From Thermodesulfatator indicus DSM 15286 (GTDB lineage: Bacteria; Desulfobacterota; Thermodesulfobacteria; Thermodesulfobacteriales; Thermodesulfatatoraceae), in NCBI RefSeq assembly GCF_000217795.1, contig NC_015681.1:1-64000 (forward strand): a stretch of 64,000 nucleotides of DNA, given 5' to 3'. Made by a program: the position numbers and the translations under genes. Below are positions 44,353 to 52,288 of the stretch, piece after piece. The notes below the pieces were generated by a model. It had not been told where the DNA came from. It worked only from the letters and a program-made list of their open reading frames with translations, and did not search any database. The stretch's first letter is position 1. Each line of letters begins with the position of its first letter.

Positions 44353-45723
44353 ATGCCCAAGTTGCCAGTAAAAAACCCCCGGGCCATGGCGCTCAAAGTT
44401 CTCATACGCTGGGAAACCAAAAAGCCCCTTTTGGACGAAGTCTTAAACGAAGTGCTTGAAAAAAGTGTACTTCCAGACCCACGAGATAGGGCTTTCGTTT
44501 CTGAGCTCATAAACGGAGTAGTAAGGCATCTGGTTTATCTTGATTATGTCCTTTCCAGGGTGAGCCGAAAACCTCTTGACAAAATGGACCCAGAGGTAAG
44601 AAACGCCTTGCGTCTTGGGGCCTATCAAATTTTTTTTACCCGCGTGCCTGTTCAGGTAGCCGTGGCGGAAACTATAAAACTCGTAAAGCCCCGCCGCGGC
44701 CAATGGATTGTAAACTTTGTAAATGCCGTCTTAAGAGAGCTCGCCAGGCGCAAAGATGAAATTTCTCTTCCTCCAAAAGAAATGGACCCGGTTGAACACC
44801 TGGCTATCAAATACTCTTATCCTCGCTGGCTAGTTGAGCGCTGGCTTAAACGCTTTGGCGAAGAAGAAACCGAGGCCCTGCTTAAAGCCGGAAACGAAAG
44901 GCCAACTTTAGTGATACGAGCCAATACTTTAAGGGTAACTAGAGACAACCTCTTGCTCTTCCTAAAAAAAGATGTGCCTGAGGCGAGCCCCTGCCGCTTT
45001 AGCCCTGACGGCATTGAACTAAAAGGCTTTCGCGGTCAGGTAACCTCTCTTAAGGCCTTTAAGTTCGGGTGGTTACAGGTGCAGGACGAAGCCAGCCAGT
45101 TGGTAAGCTATCTCCTTTCCCCGAAGGAAGGCGAACGAATCCTAGACGCCTGTGCTGGAGTTGGCGGTAAAACTACCCATCTGGCCCAGCTTATGCGAAA
45201 CACCGGGAAAATTTACGCCATGGACGTGCTCGCCTGGAGACTCAAGCGCCTTGAAGAAAACGCAAAACGCCTGGGAATAACGAACATAGAGGTAATCACT
45301 GGTGACGCCACTAAAAGCATTGAAAAACTCGGCGGAAAATTCTTTGACCGTATCCTCATAGACGCCCCCTGTACAGGGACTGGCGTCATAAGGCGTCATC
45401 CAGATATAAAATGGGCCAGAAAACCGGAAGACCTGGTAACCGTTCCCGAAAAACAGCTTTCTTTGCTCAATTCCCTGGCTCCTTTGGTAAAAGAAAAAGG
45501 GGTAATAGTTTACGCCACCTGTAGCCTTGAACCCGAAGAAAACGAAGAGGTAATAGAGAAGTTTCTTAAAAAACACCCGGAATTTCAGATAGAAGACGCC
45601 CGCAAGTATCTGCCAGAAAAGGCCCAAGAATTAGTAGATAAACGGGGCTTTATGCATACCTATCCGCATCGCCATGGCCTTGACGGCTTCTTCGCCGCAA
45701 GACTCAAAAAATTAGACAAATAA
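44353..45723 (+). CDS. rsmB: 16S rRNA m5C967 methyltransferase RsmB
   Basis: A 456-residue RsmB (Sun/Fmu). The N-terminal NusB-like domain has ALKVLIRWE and DRAFVSELINGVVRH. The methyltransferase part has ILDACAGVGGKTTHLAQ (SAM site), DRILIDAPCTGTGVIRRHPD with one catalytic Cys, and VYATCSLEPEENEEV with the other. Start ATG 44353 follows AAGGAGA; an upstream start at 44290 would overlap the divergent gene. The last codons and stop lie inside a perfect 16-base tandem duplication. Confidence 0.95.
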   Translation: MPKLPVKNPRAMALKVLIRWETKKPLLDEVLNEVLEKSVLPDPRDRAFVSELINGVVRHLVYLDYVLSRVSRKPLDKMDPEVRNALRLGAYQIFFTRVPVQVAVAETIKLVKPRRGQWIVNFVNAVLRELARRKDEISLPPKEMDPVEHLAIKYSYPRWLVERWLKRFGEEETEALLKAGNERPTLVIRANTLRVTRDNLLLFLKKDVPEASPCRFSPDGIELKGFRGQVTSLKAFKFGWLQVQDEASQLVSYLLSPKEGERILDACAGVGGKTTHLAQLMRNTGKIYAMDVLAWRLKRLEENAKRLGITNIEVITGDATKSIEKLGGKFFDRILIDAPCTGTGVIRRHPDIKWARKPEDLVTVPEKQLSLLNSLAPLVKEKGVIVYATCSLEPEENEEVIEKFLKKHPEFQIEDARKYLPEKAQELVDKRGFMHTYPHRHGLDGFFAARLKKLDK

Positions 45724-45737
45724 AAAATTAGACAAAT
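45706..45737. repeat. Perfect 16-base tandem duplication at the rsmB stop
   Basis: AAAAAATTAGACAAAT occurs twice back to back at 45706-45721 and 45722-45737. The first copy encodes the last residues of RsmB, and the stop codon spans the junction. The RAYT copy 2 unit begins about 70 bases further on. Confidence 0.9.
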
Positions 45738-45808
45738 AAATTACATCTTTTTTTCTTTTTTCTCTTTCTTCTTTCTCTCCTCGCGTGCCACTAAATAGCG
45801 TAACAAAA

Positions 45809-46835
45809 GGGACAGGCAAAAATTTCAAGCTCCAGAGACCACATTCCGATAAGAGGGACAGGCAAAGAAAAAATTTAGGAGGTCTCTTATGCCACGCATC
45901 CCACGTTTTTTCATGAATGATCCACGAGCCGCTTATCATGTAATCTCCCGCACAGCCTTGCCCGGCCATGATGTCCTCGGCGATGATGAAAAAGAACACT
46001 TACTCCATCTTATTAGTTGGCTCTCGCAGGTCTATTTCGTCGAAGTTTATGGCTTCGCCATTATGGGTAACCATTTCCATCTCCTCTGCCGCATGCTCCC
46101 TGAAGACCAGTTCTCTGACGAAGAAGTAAAACGCCGCATTCGCCTCTACTACGGCGAGAAACGCAAAATTTTCTTCTACGAAGAGGTGCTCAAAAAATGG
46201 CGGAAAAGGCTTGGAAATCTTTCTCGATACGTCCAGGACATCAAGCAGCGCTTTTCACGCTGGTATAACAAGCGCGTTGACCGCAAGGGCTATTTCTGGG
46301 CTGACAGGTTCAAGTCCGTCATCATTGAGACAGGCGAGGCTCTGCTTAATTGTCTGGCTTACATAGAGTTAAACCCGGTGCGGGCAGGAATTGTAGAAAA
46401 GCCAGAAGACTATCGCTGGTGCTCGCTAGGATACAGAGCAAGAAAAGGGACAGGCAAAACTTTTTTGACGCTTGATATCGGCCTTCCGTCCTATGCTAAC
46501 AAATCAGAAAAAGAGCGCTTCAGGCTTTATCGGAAATTTGTTTACGGCAAAGGTGGGCTTGACGAGCCAGAAAGAGGGACAGGCAAAATCTTCCGGCAAA
46601 GAATCAATTTTTTTACAAAAGGTCTGGCTATTGGAAGCAAAGGTTTTGTAGAAAGTGCGGCCTTAAAGTTAAAAAGATTTCTCGGGCTCAAACGAGGAAG
46701 AAAAAGTAAAACGATAAAAGACTGGACAGATATGGCTTTTATCTGAGCTTAAAACTTACTTGACTTGTAATTTTTGGATAAAATTTCGGAAAGAAATCTT
46801 TTTAAATTTAAAAAATGAAAAATTTTGCCTGTCCC
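45809..46835 (+). mobile_element. RAYT transposon-like unit, copy 2, with inverted ends
   Basis: About 1027 bases bounded by GGGACAGGCAAAAATTT at the left (45809-45825) and its near-inverse AAAATTTTGCCTGTCCC at the right (46819-46835). Another GGGACAGGCAAA lies at 45855-45866, just before the gene. Leader and 3' flank resemble those of copy 1. This copy defines the probable element ends better than copy 1 does. Confidence 0.7.
45889..46746 (+). CDS. REP-associated tyrosine transposase (RAYT), copy 2
   Basis: A 285-residue Y1/HUH transposase, sister of the gene at 21528-22385. MGNHFHLL gives the HUH histidines. Tyr114 in LSRYVQDIKQRF is the likely nucleophile. YIELNPVRAGIVEKPE is family-typical. 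A block of roughly 240 bases in the first half is identical in DNA to copy 1, while the last third differs at many sites. GGGACAGGCAAA occurs in frame at 46447-46458 and 46576-46587. The start follows AGGAGG. The reading frame is intact, so the protein may be active. Confidence 0.92.
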   Translation: MPRIPRFFMNDPRAAYHVISRTALPGHDVLGDDEKEHLLHLISWLSQVYFVEVYGFAIMGNHFHLLCRMLPEDQFSDEEVKRRIRLYYGEKRKIFFYEEVLKKWRKRLGNLSRYVQDIKQRFSRWYNKRVDRKGYFWADRFKSVIIETGEALLNCLAYIELNPVRAGIVEKPEDYRWCSLGYRARKGTGKTFLTLDIGLPSYANKSEKERFRLYRKFVYGKGGLDEPERGTGKIFRQRINFFTKGLAIGSKGFVESAALKLKRFLGLKRGRKSKTIKDWTDMAFI

Positions 46836-46874
46836 TAATTGTTCTTTGAGGTATTTTTGAGTATTTTGCGAGGC

Positions 46875-47576
46875 ATGGTGGCTCTAGACAAGAAAAAATA
46901 CGTAAAGACCAAGTTCTCAAAGGTCACTCGTCGGTACGATTTAGTAAACACTTTAGGGAGTCTAGGGGTTGATCACTGGTGGCGATATTTGTGTATCCGC
47001 GAGCTCAAGGCGTATCCTGGCCCTATTCTTGACCTTTGTGCAGGCACTCTCACGCTATCTAAAGAAATCGTTAGACAAAGGCCAAGACCCGTAGTTGCCC
47101 TAGATATCACCTATGAAATGCTATCTTATGGTAAACTTCGCCTGGCCAGACATCCGGCCCTGAGCTTTATTTTCCCTGTAGTCGGTGACGCTGAAAAACT
47201 TCCCTTTTCAGCTAACCAATTTTGGGGAGCATCGGTAGCTTTTGGTATAAGAAATCTGGCCGATCCTGAAAAGGGGTTAAAAGAAGTGCTTCGGACATTA
47301 AAACCAGGTGGGAAATTTGTTATTCTTGAATTCTCAAGGCCTACTTTACCTGGCTTCAGCCATCTTTATCGCCTTTACCTCAATAAATTCATGCCCCTTT
47401 TAGGAGGAAACCTTACCGGAGACCGCGAAGCTTACGAATATTTAGCTGATTCTATTGAAAAATTCCCTGCTCCCGAAGAATTTTCTCTTTTAATGAAAAA
47501 TTGCGGTTTTAAAAAAGTAAAGTACTTTCAGTTAAGTTTTGGCATTGTAACAATTTATACCGGCCTTAAGCCCTAA
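46875..47576 (+). CDS. ubiE: Demethylmenaquinone/ubiquinone C-methyltransferase (UbiE/MenG)
   Basis: About 233 residues. The enzyme adds the last methyl group to menaquinone, the likely quinone of an anaerobe. RRYDLVNTLGSLGVDHWWR at the N-terminus, ILDLCAGTLTLSKEI (SAM site), VVGDAEKLPFSANQF, SVAFGIRNLADPEKGL and GGKFVILEFSRP are classic UbiE motifs. The start is uncertain: ATG 46875 sits close behind GCGAGG, and GTG 46878 is better spaced. It begins 40 bases after the right end of the RAYT unit, whose insertion may have altered its promoter. Its 3' end overlaps the convergent aminotransferase by 11 bases. Confidence 0.92.
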   Translation: MVALDKKKYVKTKFSKVTRRYDLVNTLGSLGVDHWWRYLCIRELKAYPGPILDLCAGTLTLSKEIVRQRPRPVVALDITYEMLSYGKLRLARHPALSFIFPVVGDAEKLPFSANQFWGASVAFGIRNLADPEKGLKEVLRTLKPGGKFVILEFSRPTLPGFSHLYRLYLNKFMPLLGGNLTGDREAYEYLADSIEKFPAPEEFSLLMKNCGFKKVKYFQLSFGIVTIYTGLKP

Positions 47577-48789
47577 GCCCTCTACGTGCCAAAAACTTTT
47601 TCATGAAATCTTTTATCCGCGTGTAAGCCTTTTTAAGTAGATCTTCAGGAGGCAAAAACACCACTCGAAAATGGGCTGTACCTGGCTTTTCGCCAAATCC
47701 GCTTCCATGAACCACAACTACCCCGGTTTCCGCAATGAGTTCTTTGACAAATTCCCTATCAGACACTTCAGGTATATCTATACGGGGAAAAGCATAGAAT
47801 GCCCCTTTAGGTTTCACACAGGAGATTCCCGGAATGTCGTTTAACATCTCGTAGGTGAGATCGCGTCTTTTCTCTAGCTTTTCAATAACTTCTTTAAGAT
47901 GACCTTGATTGCCATTTAAGGCCACGGGAATAGCATATTGTTTAGGATGTGAAGCGGAAAGACGAGCTCTTGCCAGTTTGTGAATGGCCTCTACGAAGTC
48001 TTTCACCACTTCCCAAGGACCCGAAACAATGCCCCACCCAATTCTAAAACCAGGAGCCAAATAACTCTTTGAAAGACCGTTAAAGGTAACCACAGGAACT
48101 TCTAGATCAAGAGACGCAATAGATATATGTTTAGCACCATCAAAAACAAGTTTATCGTAAATTTCGTCAGAAAATATTACCAGTTGGTGTCTTCTAGCTA
48201 TATCTATAATGCCCCTTAAAGTTTCTTCAGAATAAACCGCCCCTGTAGGATTATTGGGGTTAATTATCACTATGGCTCTGGTTTTTTCATTAATTTTGGC
48301 CTCGATATCAGCAAGATCAGGCTGCCACTCATTTTCTTCATCGAGATAATATGGGTTAGGCTCTGCTCCCAATTTAGCTAAAATAGCCGTGTAAAGGGGA
48401 TAACCAGGATAAGGAACTAAAACATTTTCACCTTCGTTTACGAGAGCTGTCAAAGCAAAATCGATAGCTTCACTAGCCCCAGAGGTTACGTAAATGTCAG
48501 AGGGTTCGATACCGGCTTTTCGGGCTTCTTTACGTATGGCACAAATGGCTTCGTCAACACCTTCAGAAGCAGAATAGCCGGTCAAATTTTCGCACATAGC
48601 CTGATAAGTAGCCTCTATGATAGGCTCTGGAGTGCGAAAGTCAAACTGAGCGGGATCTCCTATGTTTAGAAAAATTAATTCCTTACCCTTTTTGCGGGCC
48701 TCGTTGGCTACTAAAACTATATCTCTAACGGCGTATTCAATATTTTCCGTGCGTTTAGCGGGTTTTATAGGTTCAAAATCTCTTTTCAT
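47566..48789 (-). CDS. Class I aminotransferase (alanine/aspartate type)
   Basis: A 407-residue PLP aminotransferase of fold type I. FLNIGDPAQFDFRTP at the N-terminus, YVTSGASEAIDFAL, VLVPYPGYPLY, IVIINPNNPTGAVYSEE, IFSDEIYDKL and the PLP-lysine site FNGLSKSYLAPGFRIGW are seen. The sequence is most like AlaA-type alanine transaminases, but aspartate or branched-chain activity is possible. Start ATG 48789 follows GGGTGA at good spacing; a TTG six bases upstream is the alternative. It has its own promoter with a dyad operator (48825-48877). Confidence 0.9.
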   Translation of the reverse strand: MKRDFEPIKPAKRTENIEYAVRDIVLVANEARKKGKELIFLNIGDPAQFDFRTPEPIIEATYQAMCENLTGYSASEGVDEAICAIRKEARKAGIEPSDIYVTSGASEAIDFALTALVNEGENVLVPYPGYPLYTAILAKLGAEPNPYYLDEENEWQPDLADIEAKINEKTRAIVIINPNNPTGAVYSEETLRGIIDIARRHQLVIFSDEIYDKLVFDGAKHISIASLDLEVPVVTFNGLSKSYLAPGFRIGWGIVSGPWEVVKDFVEAIHKLARARLSASHPKQYAIPVALNGNQGHLKEVIEKLEKRRDLTYEMLNDIPGISCVKPKGAFYAFPRIDIPEVSDREFVKELIAETGVVVVHGSGFGEKPGTAHFRVVFLPPEDLLKKAYTRIKDFMKKFLARRGLRA

Positions 48790-48824
48790 AGCCAAATCAC
48801 CCTGATTTTAAGTGTCAAAATAAG

Positions 48825-48877
48825 ATAATGACGCTCTTTAAAGCATGTGTCAATAATTAAACTATTAGCGTCATTAT
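48825..48877 (-). promoter_or_regulatory. Promoter with 11-base dyad for the aminotransferase
   Basis: ATAATGACGCT at 48825-48835 and AGCGTCATTAT at 48867-48877 are a perfect 11-base inverted repeat 31 bases apart. Between them on the minus strand sit TTGACA (48853-48848) and, after 17 bases, CATTAT (48830-48825). The -10 box lies inside one arm and the other arm is upstream of -35. This layout suggests a regulator dimer bound at both arms. Confidence 0.6.
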
Positions 48878-48896
48878 GAGATTACAGTTCGAAATA

Positions 48897-48907
48897 GGGA
48901 CAGGCAA
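48897..48907 (+). repeat. Solo GGGACAGGCAA motif
   Basis: An 11 of 12 match to the RAYT-end motif, lying between the aminotransferase promoter and the 3' end of the SpmAB-like gene. Confidence 0.6.
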
Positions 48908-48965
48908 TTTATGTTTAAAACTAGTCGCCTTTACTTATTTCTAGGGCTTCACACTAAGGGCTTTA

Positions 48966-50252
48966 TCAATAAGTAACCTTGCAGATAAAAAAAGCCGCGG
49001 CTATTCCCACAAAATCGGCAAAAAGGGCTGCCCAAACCGCGTAACGCGGATCTTTTATTCCTACTGCTCCAAAATAAACAGCCAATACGTAAAAGGTGGT
49101 TTCGGTTGAACCTTGGATCGTCGAAGCAAGGTAAGAGGCAAAACTATCAGGGGCACGAGCTACAATTTCACTCATAAGACCAAAGGCCCCCGAACCAGAA
49201 AGAGGACGCAAAATAGCTACAGGCAAAACCTCAGCCGGGAAACCAATAGGATCAGTAATGGGCTTAAGCAGTTGAGCTAGATAGTTAAAGGCTCCAGAAG
49301 ACTTGAACATAGCAATGGCTACCAAAATCATTACCAGAAATGGAATAATCCTTACTGCCACCTGAAAGCCTTCTTTGCCTCCTTCACAGGCCTTCTCATA
49401 AACAGGTACCCCTCGCCAGTAACCAAAGAAAAGTAACCCTAGCATCAAAAGAGGAACTATCCAAAAAGAAACTATTTCACGGAAAGTATCAGCTGTAGGA
49501 GACTCAAAAATTCGGTAAAGCAAAAGCCCACAAAATAACAACAGAGTAAAAATCAAAAAAAGCTTTTCCCCTTTAGGTATGACTGCTAAATCTCTGGGGT
49601 TTGACTGCTTGGTTTCGTCATTATTTACTTCTTCGGAGTCCACTCTAGGTGGAGGCTCTTCCCCACTCAAACGAGCCAAAAACTTAGCGGCTACAATTGC
49701 CGCTATGGTAGAACAGGTTGTAGCAAAAATAGTAGGAAAAATAATAGATGCTGGCTGTGAGGCTCCTGCAGCAGCACGCACGGCTATCACTCCTAACGGC
49801 AAAAGGGTGACATTTGATGTATTAATGGCCAGGAAAAGACACATGGCATTGGTGGCTCGTTCAGGGTGAGGGTTAAGTTTTTGAAGTTCCATCATGGCCT
49901 TAATACCAAGAGGAGTAGCAGCATTTCCCAGGCCCAACATGTTAGCAGAGATATTCATCACCATAGCACTCATAGCCGGATGAGTAGGGGGGACATTGGG
50001 AAAAAGTCGTACCAAGATACATTTTACTTTGCGAGAAATTATTTCCAGAAGGCCGGCCTCTTCGGCCACCTTCATGATCCCCAGCCAGAGGGTCATAGCT
50101 CCGATAAGGCCGATGGCCAATTTCACCGCCGTCTTAGCGGCATCAAAGGAAACTTTAGTAACAGCTTCCATGGAGTTATTGTAGGCGGCCGCCAAGACCG
50201 CCAACAAAATAAGATAGAACCAAATGCGGTTCATAATGGCCATTTTACGCAC
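48966..50252 (-). CDS. Fused SpmA/SpmB-like nucleoside-recognition membrane protein
   Basis: About 428 residues with many membrane segments. The first half resembles SpmA: MNRIWFYLILLAVL, then WLGIMKVAEEAGL and MLGLGNAATPLGIKAM. The second half resembles SpmB: PFLVMILVAIAMFKSSGAF, LRPLSGSGAFGLM and IQGSTETTFYVLAVYFG. Both halves are gate/nucleoside-recognition domains. In spore formers they act in spore dehydration; this organism shows no spore genes here, so the role is probably transport of a small solute. The GTG start at 50252 overlaps larB by 8 bases; ATG 50243 or 50234 are alternatives. Confidence 0.82.
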   Translation of the reverse strand: MRKMAIMNRIWFYLILLAVLAAAYNNSMEAVTKVSFDAAKTAVKLAIGLIGAMTLWLGIMKVAEEAGLLEIISRKVKCILVRLFPNVPPTHPAMSAMVMNISANMLGLGNAATPLGIKAMMELQKLNPHPERATNAMCLFLAINTSNVTLLPLGVIAVRAAAGASQPASIIFPTIFATTCSTIAAIVAAKFLARLSGEEPPPRVDSEEVNNDETKQSNPRDLAVIPKGEKLFLIFTLLLFCGLLLYRIFESPTADTFREIVSFWIVPLLMLGLLFFGYWRGVPVYEKACEGGKEGFQVAVRIIPFLVMILVAIAMFKSSGAFNYLAQLLKPITDPIGFPAEVLPVAILRPLSGSGAFGLMSEIVARAPDSFASYLASTIQGSTETTFYVLAVYFGAVGIKDPRYAVWAALFADFVGIAAAFFICKVTY

Positions 50253-51012
50253 GGGAAAAGACCCTTTCAGGAAGCTGATTTATAAGGCTGGCCATATAAG
50301 CTGCGCCAAAGCCATTATCAATGTTTACCACTGCCACCCCAGCAGCACAGGAGTTTAGCATAGTAAGAAGGGGAGCAAGCCCCTGAAAGTTGGCCCCATA
50401 ACCCGCACTTACCGGTACAGCTATTATGGGAACATCTATCAGTCCTGCTACCAGACTTGGTAAGGCCCCTTCCATACCAGCCACACAAATAATAACTCGG
50501 GCTTGGCGTAACTTGGGAAGCTCTGGCACAATACGGTGAACACCAGCAACACCCACGTCAACAATAACCTCTACTCTGTTGCCAAAGGCCTCCGCACAAA
50601 TGCGGGCTTCTTCTACTACAGGAAGATCTGCTGTGCCTCCACAGGCAATGAGAATATAACCTTTAGGTTCTCTTTTTTCTGGCAAATGATAGATAAGCCT
50701 TGCTCGAGAAGAATAAGAAAGCTCTGGAAATTTTTTGAGAACCGCTTGGGCTTTTTGAGATTCCACTCTGGTAATAAGCAAAGAAAGTTTTTTAGCCAAA
50801 AAAGTCTCGGTAATCTTTATAAGTTCTTCTTCAGTTTTACCTGGGCCGTAAATCACTTCTGGAAAGTGCTTACGAATACCTCGGTGATGATCAAGTCTAG
50901 CAAAGCCTAAGTCTTCAAAAGGAGCTAGAGATAAAGCCTCTTCGGCTTCCTCTTGGGTCATTTTCCCTTGGGCCAGGGCTTCAAGAACTTTTCTTATTTT
51001 TTCTCGCATCAT
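50245..51012 (-). CDS. larB: LarB-like pyridinium biscarboxylate synthase
   Basis: A 255-residue LarB. LarB carboxylates nicotinic acid adenine dinucleotide to start synthesis of the nickel-pincer cofactor of lactate racemase. The N-terminal helical part (LARLDHHRGIRKHFPEVIYG-like stretch near 35-55) and the AIR-carboxylase-like domain (CGGTADLPVVEEA, VDVGVAGVHR, VAGMEGALPSLVAGL, PVSAGYGANFQGL, NIDNGFGAAY) fit. The start overlaps the stop of the upstream unknown gene. larC and larE are not in the window. Confidence 0.9.
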   Translation of the reverse strand: MMREKIRKVLEALAQGKMTQEEAEEALSLAPFEDLGFARLDHHRGIRKHFPEVIYGPGKTEEELIKITETFLAKKLSLLITRVESQKAQAVLKKFPELSYSSRARLIYHLPEKREPKGYILIACGGTADLPVVEEARICAEAFGNRVEVIVDVGVAGVHRIVPELPKLRQARVIICVAGMEGALPSLVAGLIDVPIIAVPVSAGYGANFQGLAPLLTMLNSCAAGVAVVNIDNGFGAAYMASLINQLPERVFSRA

Positions 51013-51599
51013 GGAAGCATCTTGTAAAAAAGGTCTTTAAAATAGTCAAGCTGACGCTTGTATTGGGCCTCAAGTTGCCCTTTAACCTTACCCCATTCTT
51101 CCTGAAACTGAGGAAGCATCTCTGGTTCTATTTTTACGGACTGGCCATATTGCTGTTTAAGGGCCTCTTCAATCTCTCCCATTTGACTCTTAAACTGTAT
51201 TTTAAATTGCTCAAACAGTTGTTTTTGCTGTTGTAGATAAAGGGTGAGTAGCTTTTTTATCTCCGCTGTAAGTTCTTTTACCTGGGGAAAGTCTATAAAA
51301 ATAACTTCAAGACCTTTTAAGGCTTTTTCTATGTCACTTAAGGCTAGTTCGTCTCGAGGAAATACTATGTTACGTACCAGGGTATCAACCGCAGCTCGCA
51401 AAACAACGGGCTTATCTTCAGAAGAAATAGCCGCTATGGCCTTCAAAAGGTTAAAGTCTTTTTCTTGAAGAAAACGGGCCGCAAGCCTTCGGCCTTCTTT
51501 TTCAAGTTTTTCTTTACGCAGTTCTTCCTTTGAAGCCTTGCCGATTTTGGCTGCCTTCTCAAGAGCTATTTCTAGAGCGCTTTTTATTTCGTCTCCCAT
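51009..51599 (-). CDS. Unknown helical protein, first gene of the larB operon
   Basis: A 196-residue soluble protein that looks almost wholly helical and charged. The N-terminus is MGDEIKSALEIALEKAAKIG. A glutamine-rich coiled segment lies near 118-130 (LYLQQQKQLFEQF), followed by more amphipathic helix. There is no signal peptide, membrane segment or cysteine motif. I do not recognise the family. The stop overlaps the larB start (ATGATG), so it is co-translated. A peripheral partner of the SpmAB-like membrane protein is one possibility. Confidence 0.6.
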   Translation of the reverse strand: MGDEIKSALEIALEKAAKIGKASKEELRKEKLEKEGRRLAARFLQEKDFNLLKAIAAISSEDKPVVLRAAVDTLVRNIVFPRDELALSDIEKALKGLEVIFIDFPQVKELTAEIKKLLTLYLQQQKQLFEQFKIQFKSQMGEIEEALKQQYGQSVKIEPEMLPQFQEEWGKVKGQLEAQYKRQLDYFKDLFYKMLP

Positions 51600-51629
51600 A
51601 ATGCCTCCCTTGCCATATAGATTTTTTAA

Positions 51630-51657
51630 AAAATAGTAATAAGCTGCGCCTCGTCAA
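51630..51657 (-). promoter_or_regulatory. Possible promoter of the larB operon
   Basis: On the minus strand TTGACG (51657-51652), a 16-base spacer and TATTTT (51635-51630), about 30 bases before the first gene. The -10 box is weak. Confidence 0.4.
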
Positions 51658-51709
51658 CAATGTAATCCGTTTACCAAAAGCCCCAAAATGCCTTAAAATT
51701 AAAATTATT

Positions 51710-52288
51710 ATGAAATCGATCAAACAACACAAAAAAAAGCTGCGTAAAAACTTTCTGACCCTAAGAGATAGCCTCTCTGGTGAAACTAGAAAAAGTCTTT
51801 CTCAAAAAATTGCCTATCACTTACAGAAATCAATTTATTATGAAAAAGCTCAAAAAATACTTTTTTACGCCTCTTTTAAAAGTGAAGTTGAAACTTATGA
51901 GCTTATTCAAAAAGCGTTAACTGAAGGCAAAGAAGTTTACCTCCCCAAAACGTATATCTCCGAGCACAAATTAAGACTTTTTAAAATAAAAAGCCTTAAA
52001 GAACTTAAACCTGGAGCTTACGGTATACCAGAACCCCCAGAGAACAATCCAGAAATCATGCCCCACGAATTAGACTTAATTATCTTACCAGGTGTTGCCT
52101 TTGATCTTTCAGGTGGCCGTTTAGGCTACGGTGGCGGTTTTTACGACCGACTTTTGGCCAAAGCCCAGGATATCACCAAAATAGCCCTGGCCTTTGAGTG
52201 CCAACTTGTAAAAACGCTCCCCCTTGAAGCGCATGATCTAAGGGTTAATGCCATTGTTACCGAAAAGGGGTTAAAAGAAATCTTCTAA
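51710..52288 (+). CDS. 5-formyltetrahydrofolate cyclo-ligase
   Basis: A 192-residue MTHFS enzyme that returns 5-formyl-THF to the folate pool using ATP. KSLSQKIAYHL and FYASFKSEVETYELI lie in the N-terminal part, and the family signature LIILPGVAFDLSGGRLGYGG with GFYDRLLAK lies at about 125-155. The length is normal. There is no obvious ribosome site. Its end overlaps the convergent potassium-channel gene by 18 bases. Confidence 0.92.
   Translation: MKSIKQHKKKLRKNFLTLRDSLSGETRKSLSQKIAYHLQKSIYYEKAQKILFYASFKSEVETYELIQKALTEGKEVYLPKTYISEHKLRLFKIKSLKELKPGAYGIPEPPENNPEIMPHELDLIILPGVAFDLSGGRLGYGGGFYDRLLAKAQDITKIALAFECQLVKTLPLEAHDLRVNAIVTEKGLKEIF

Noticed and set aside
21528-46746. GTGK in the transposases as a P-loop
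   Set aside because: It lacks the full GxxxxGK(S/T) pattern and lies outside the catalytic HUH region. The repeated DNA word is the better explanation.
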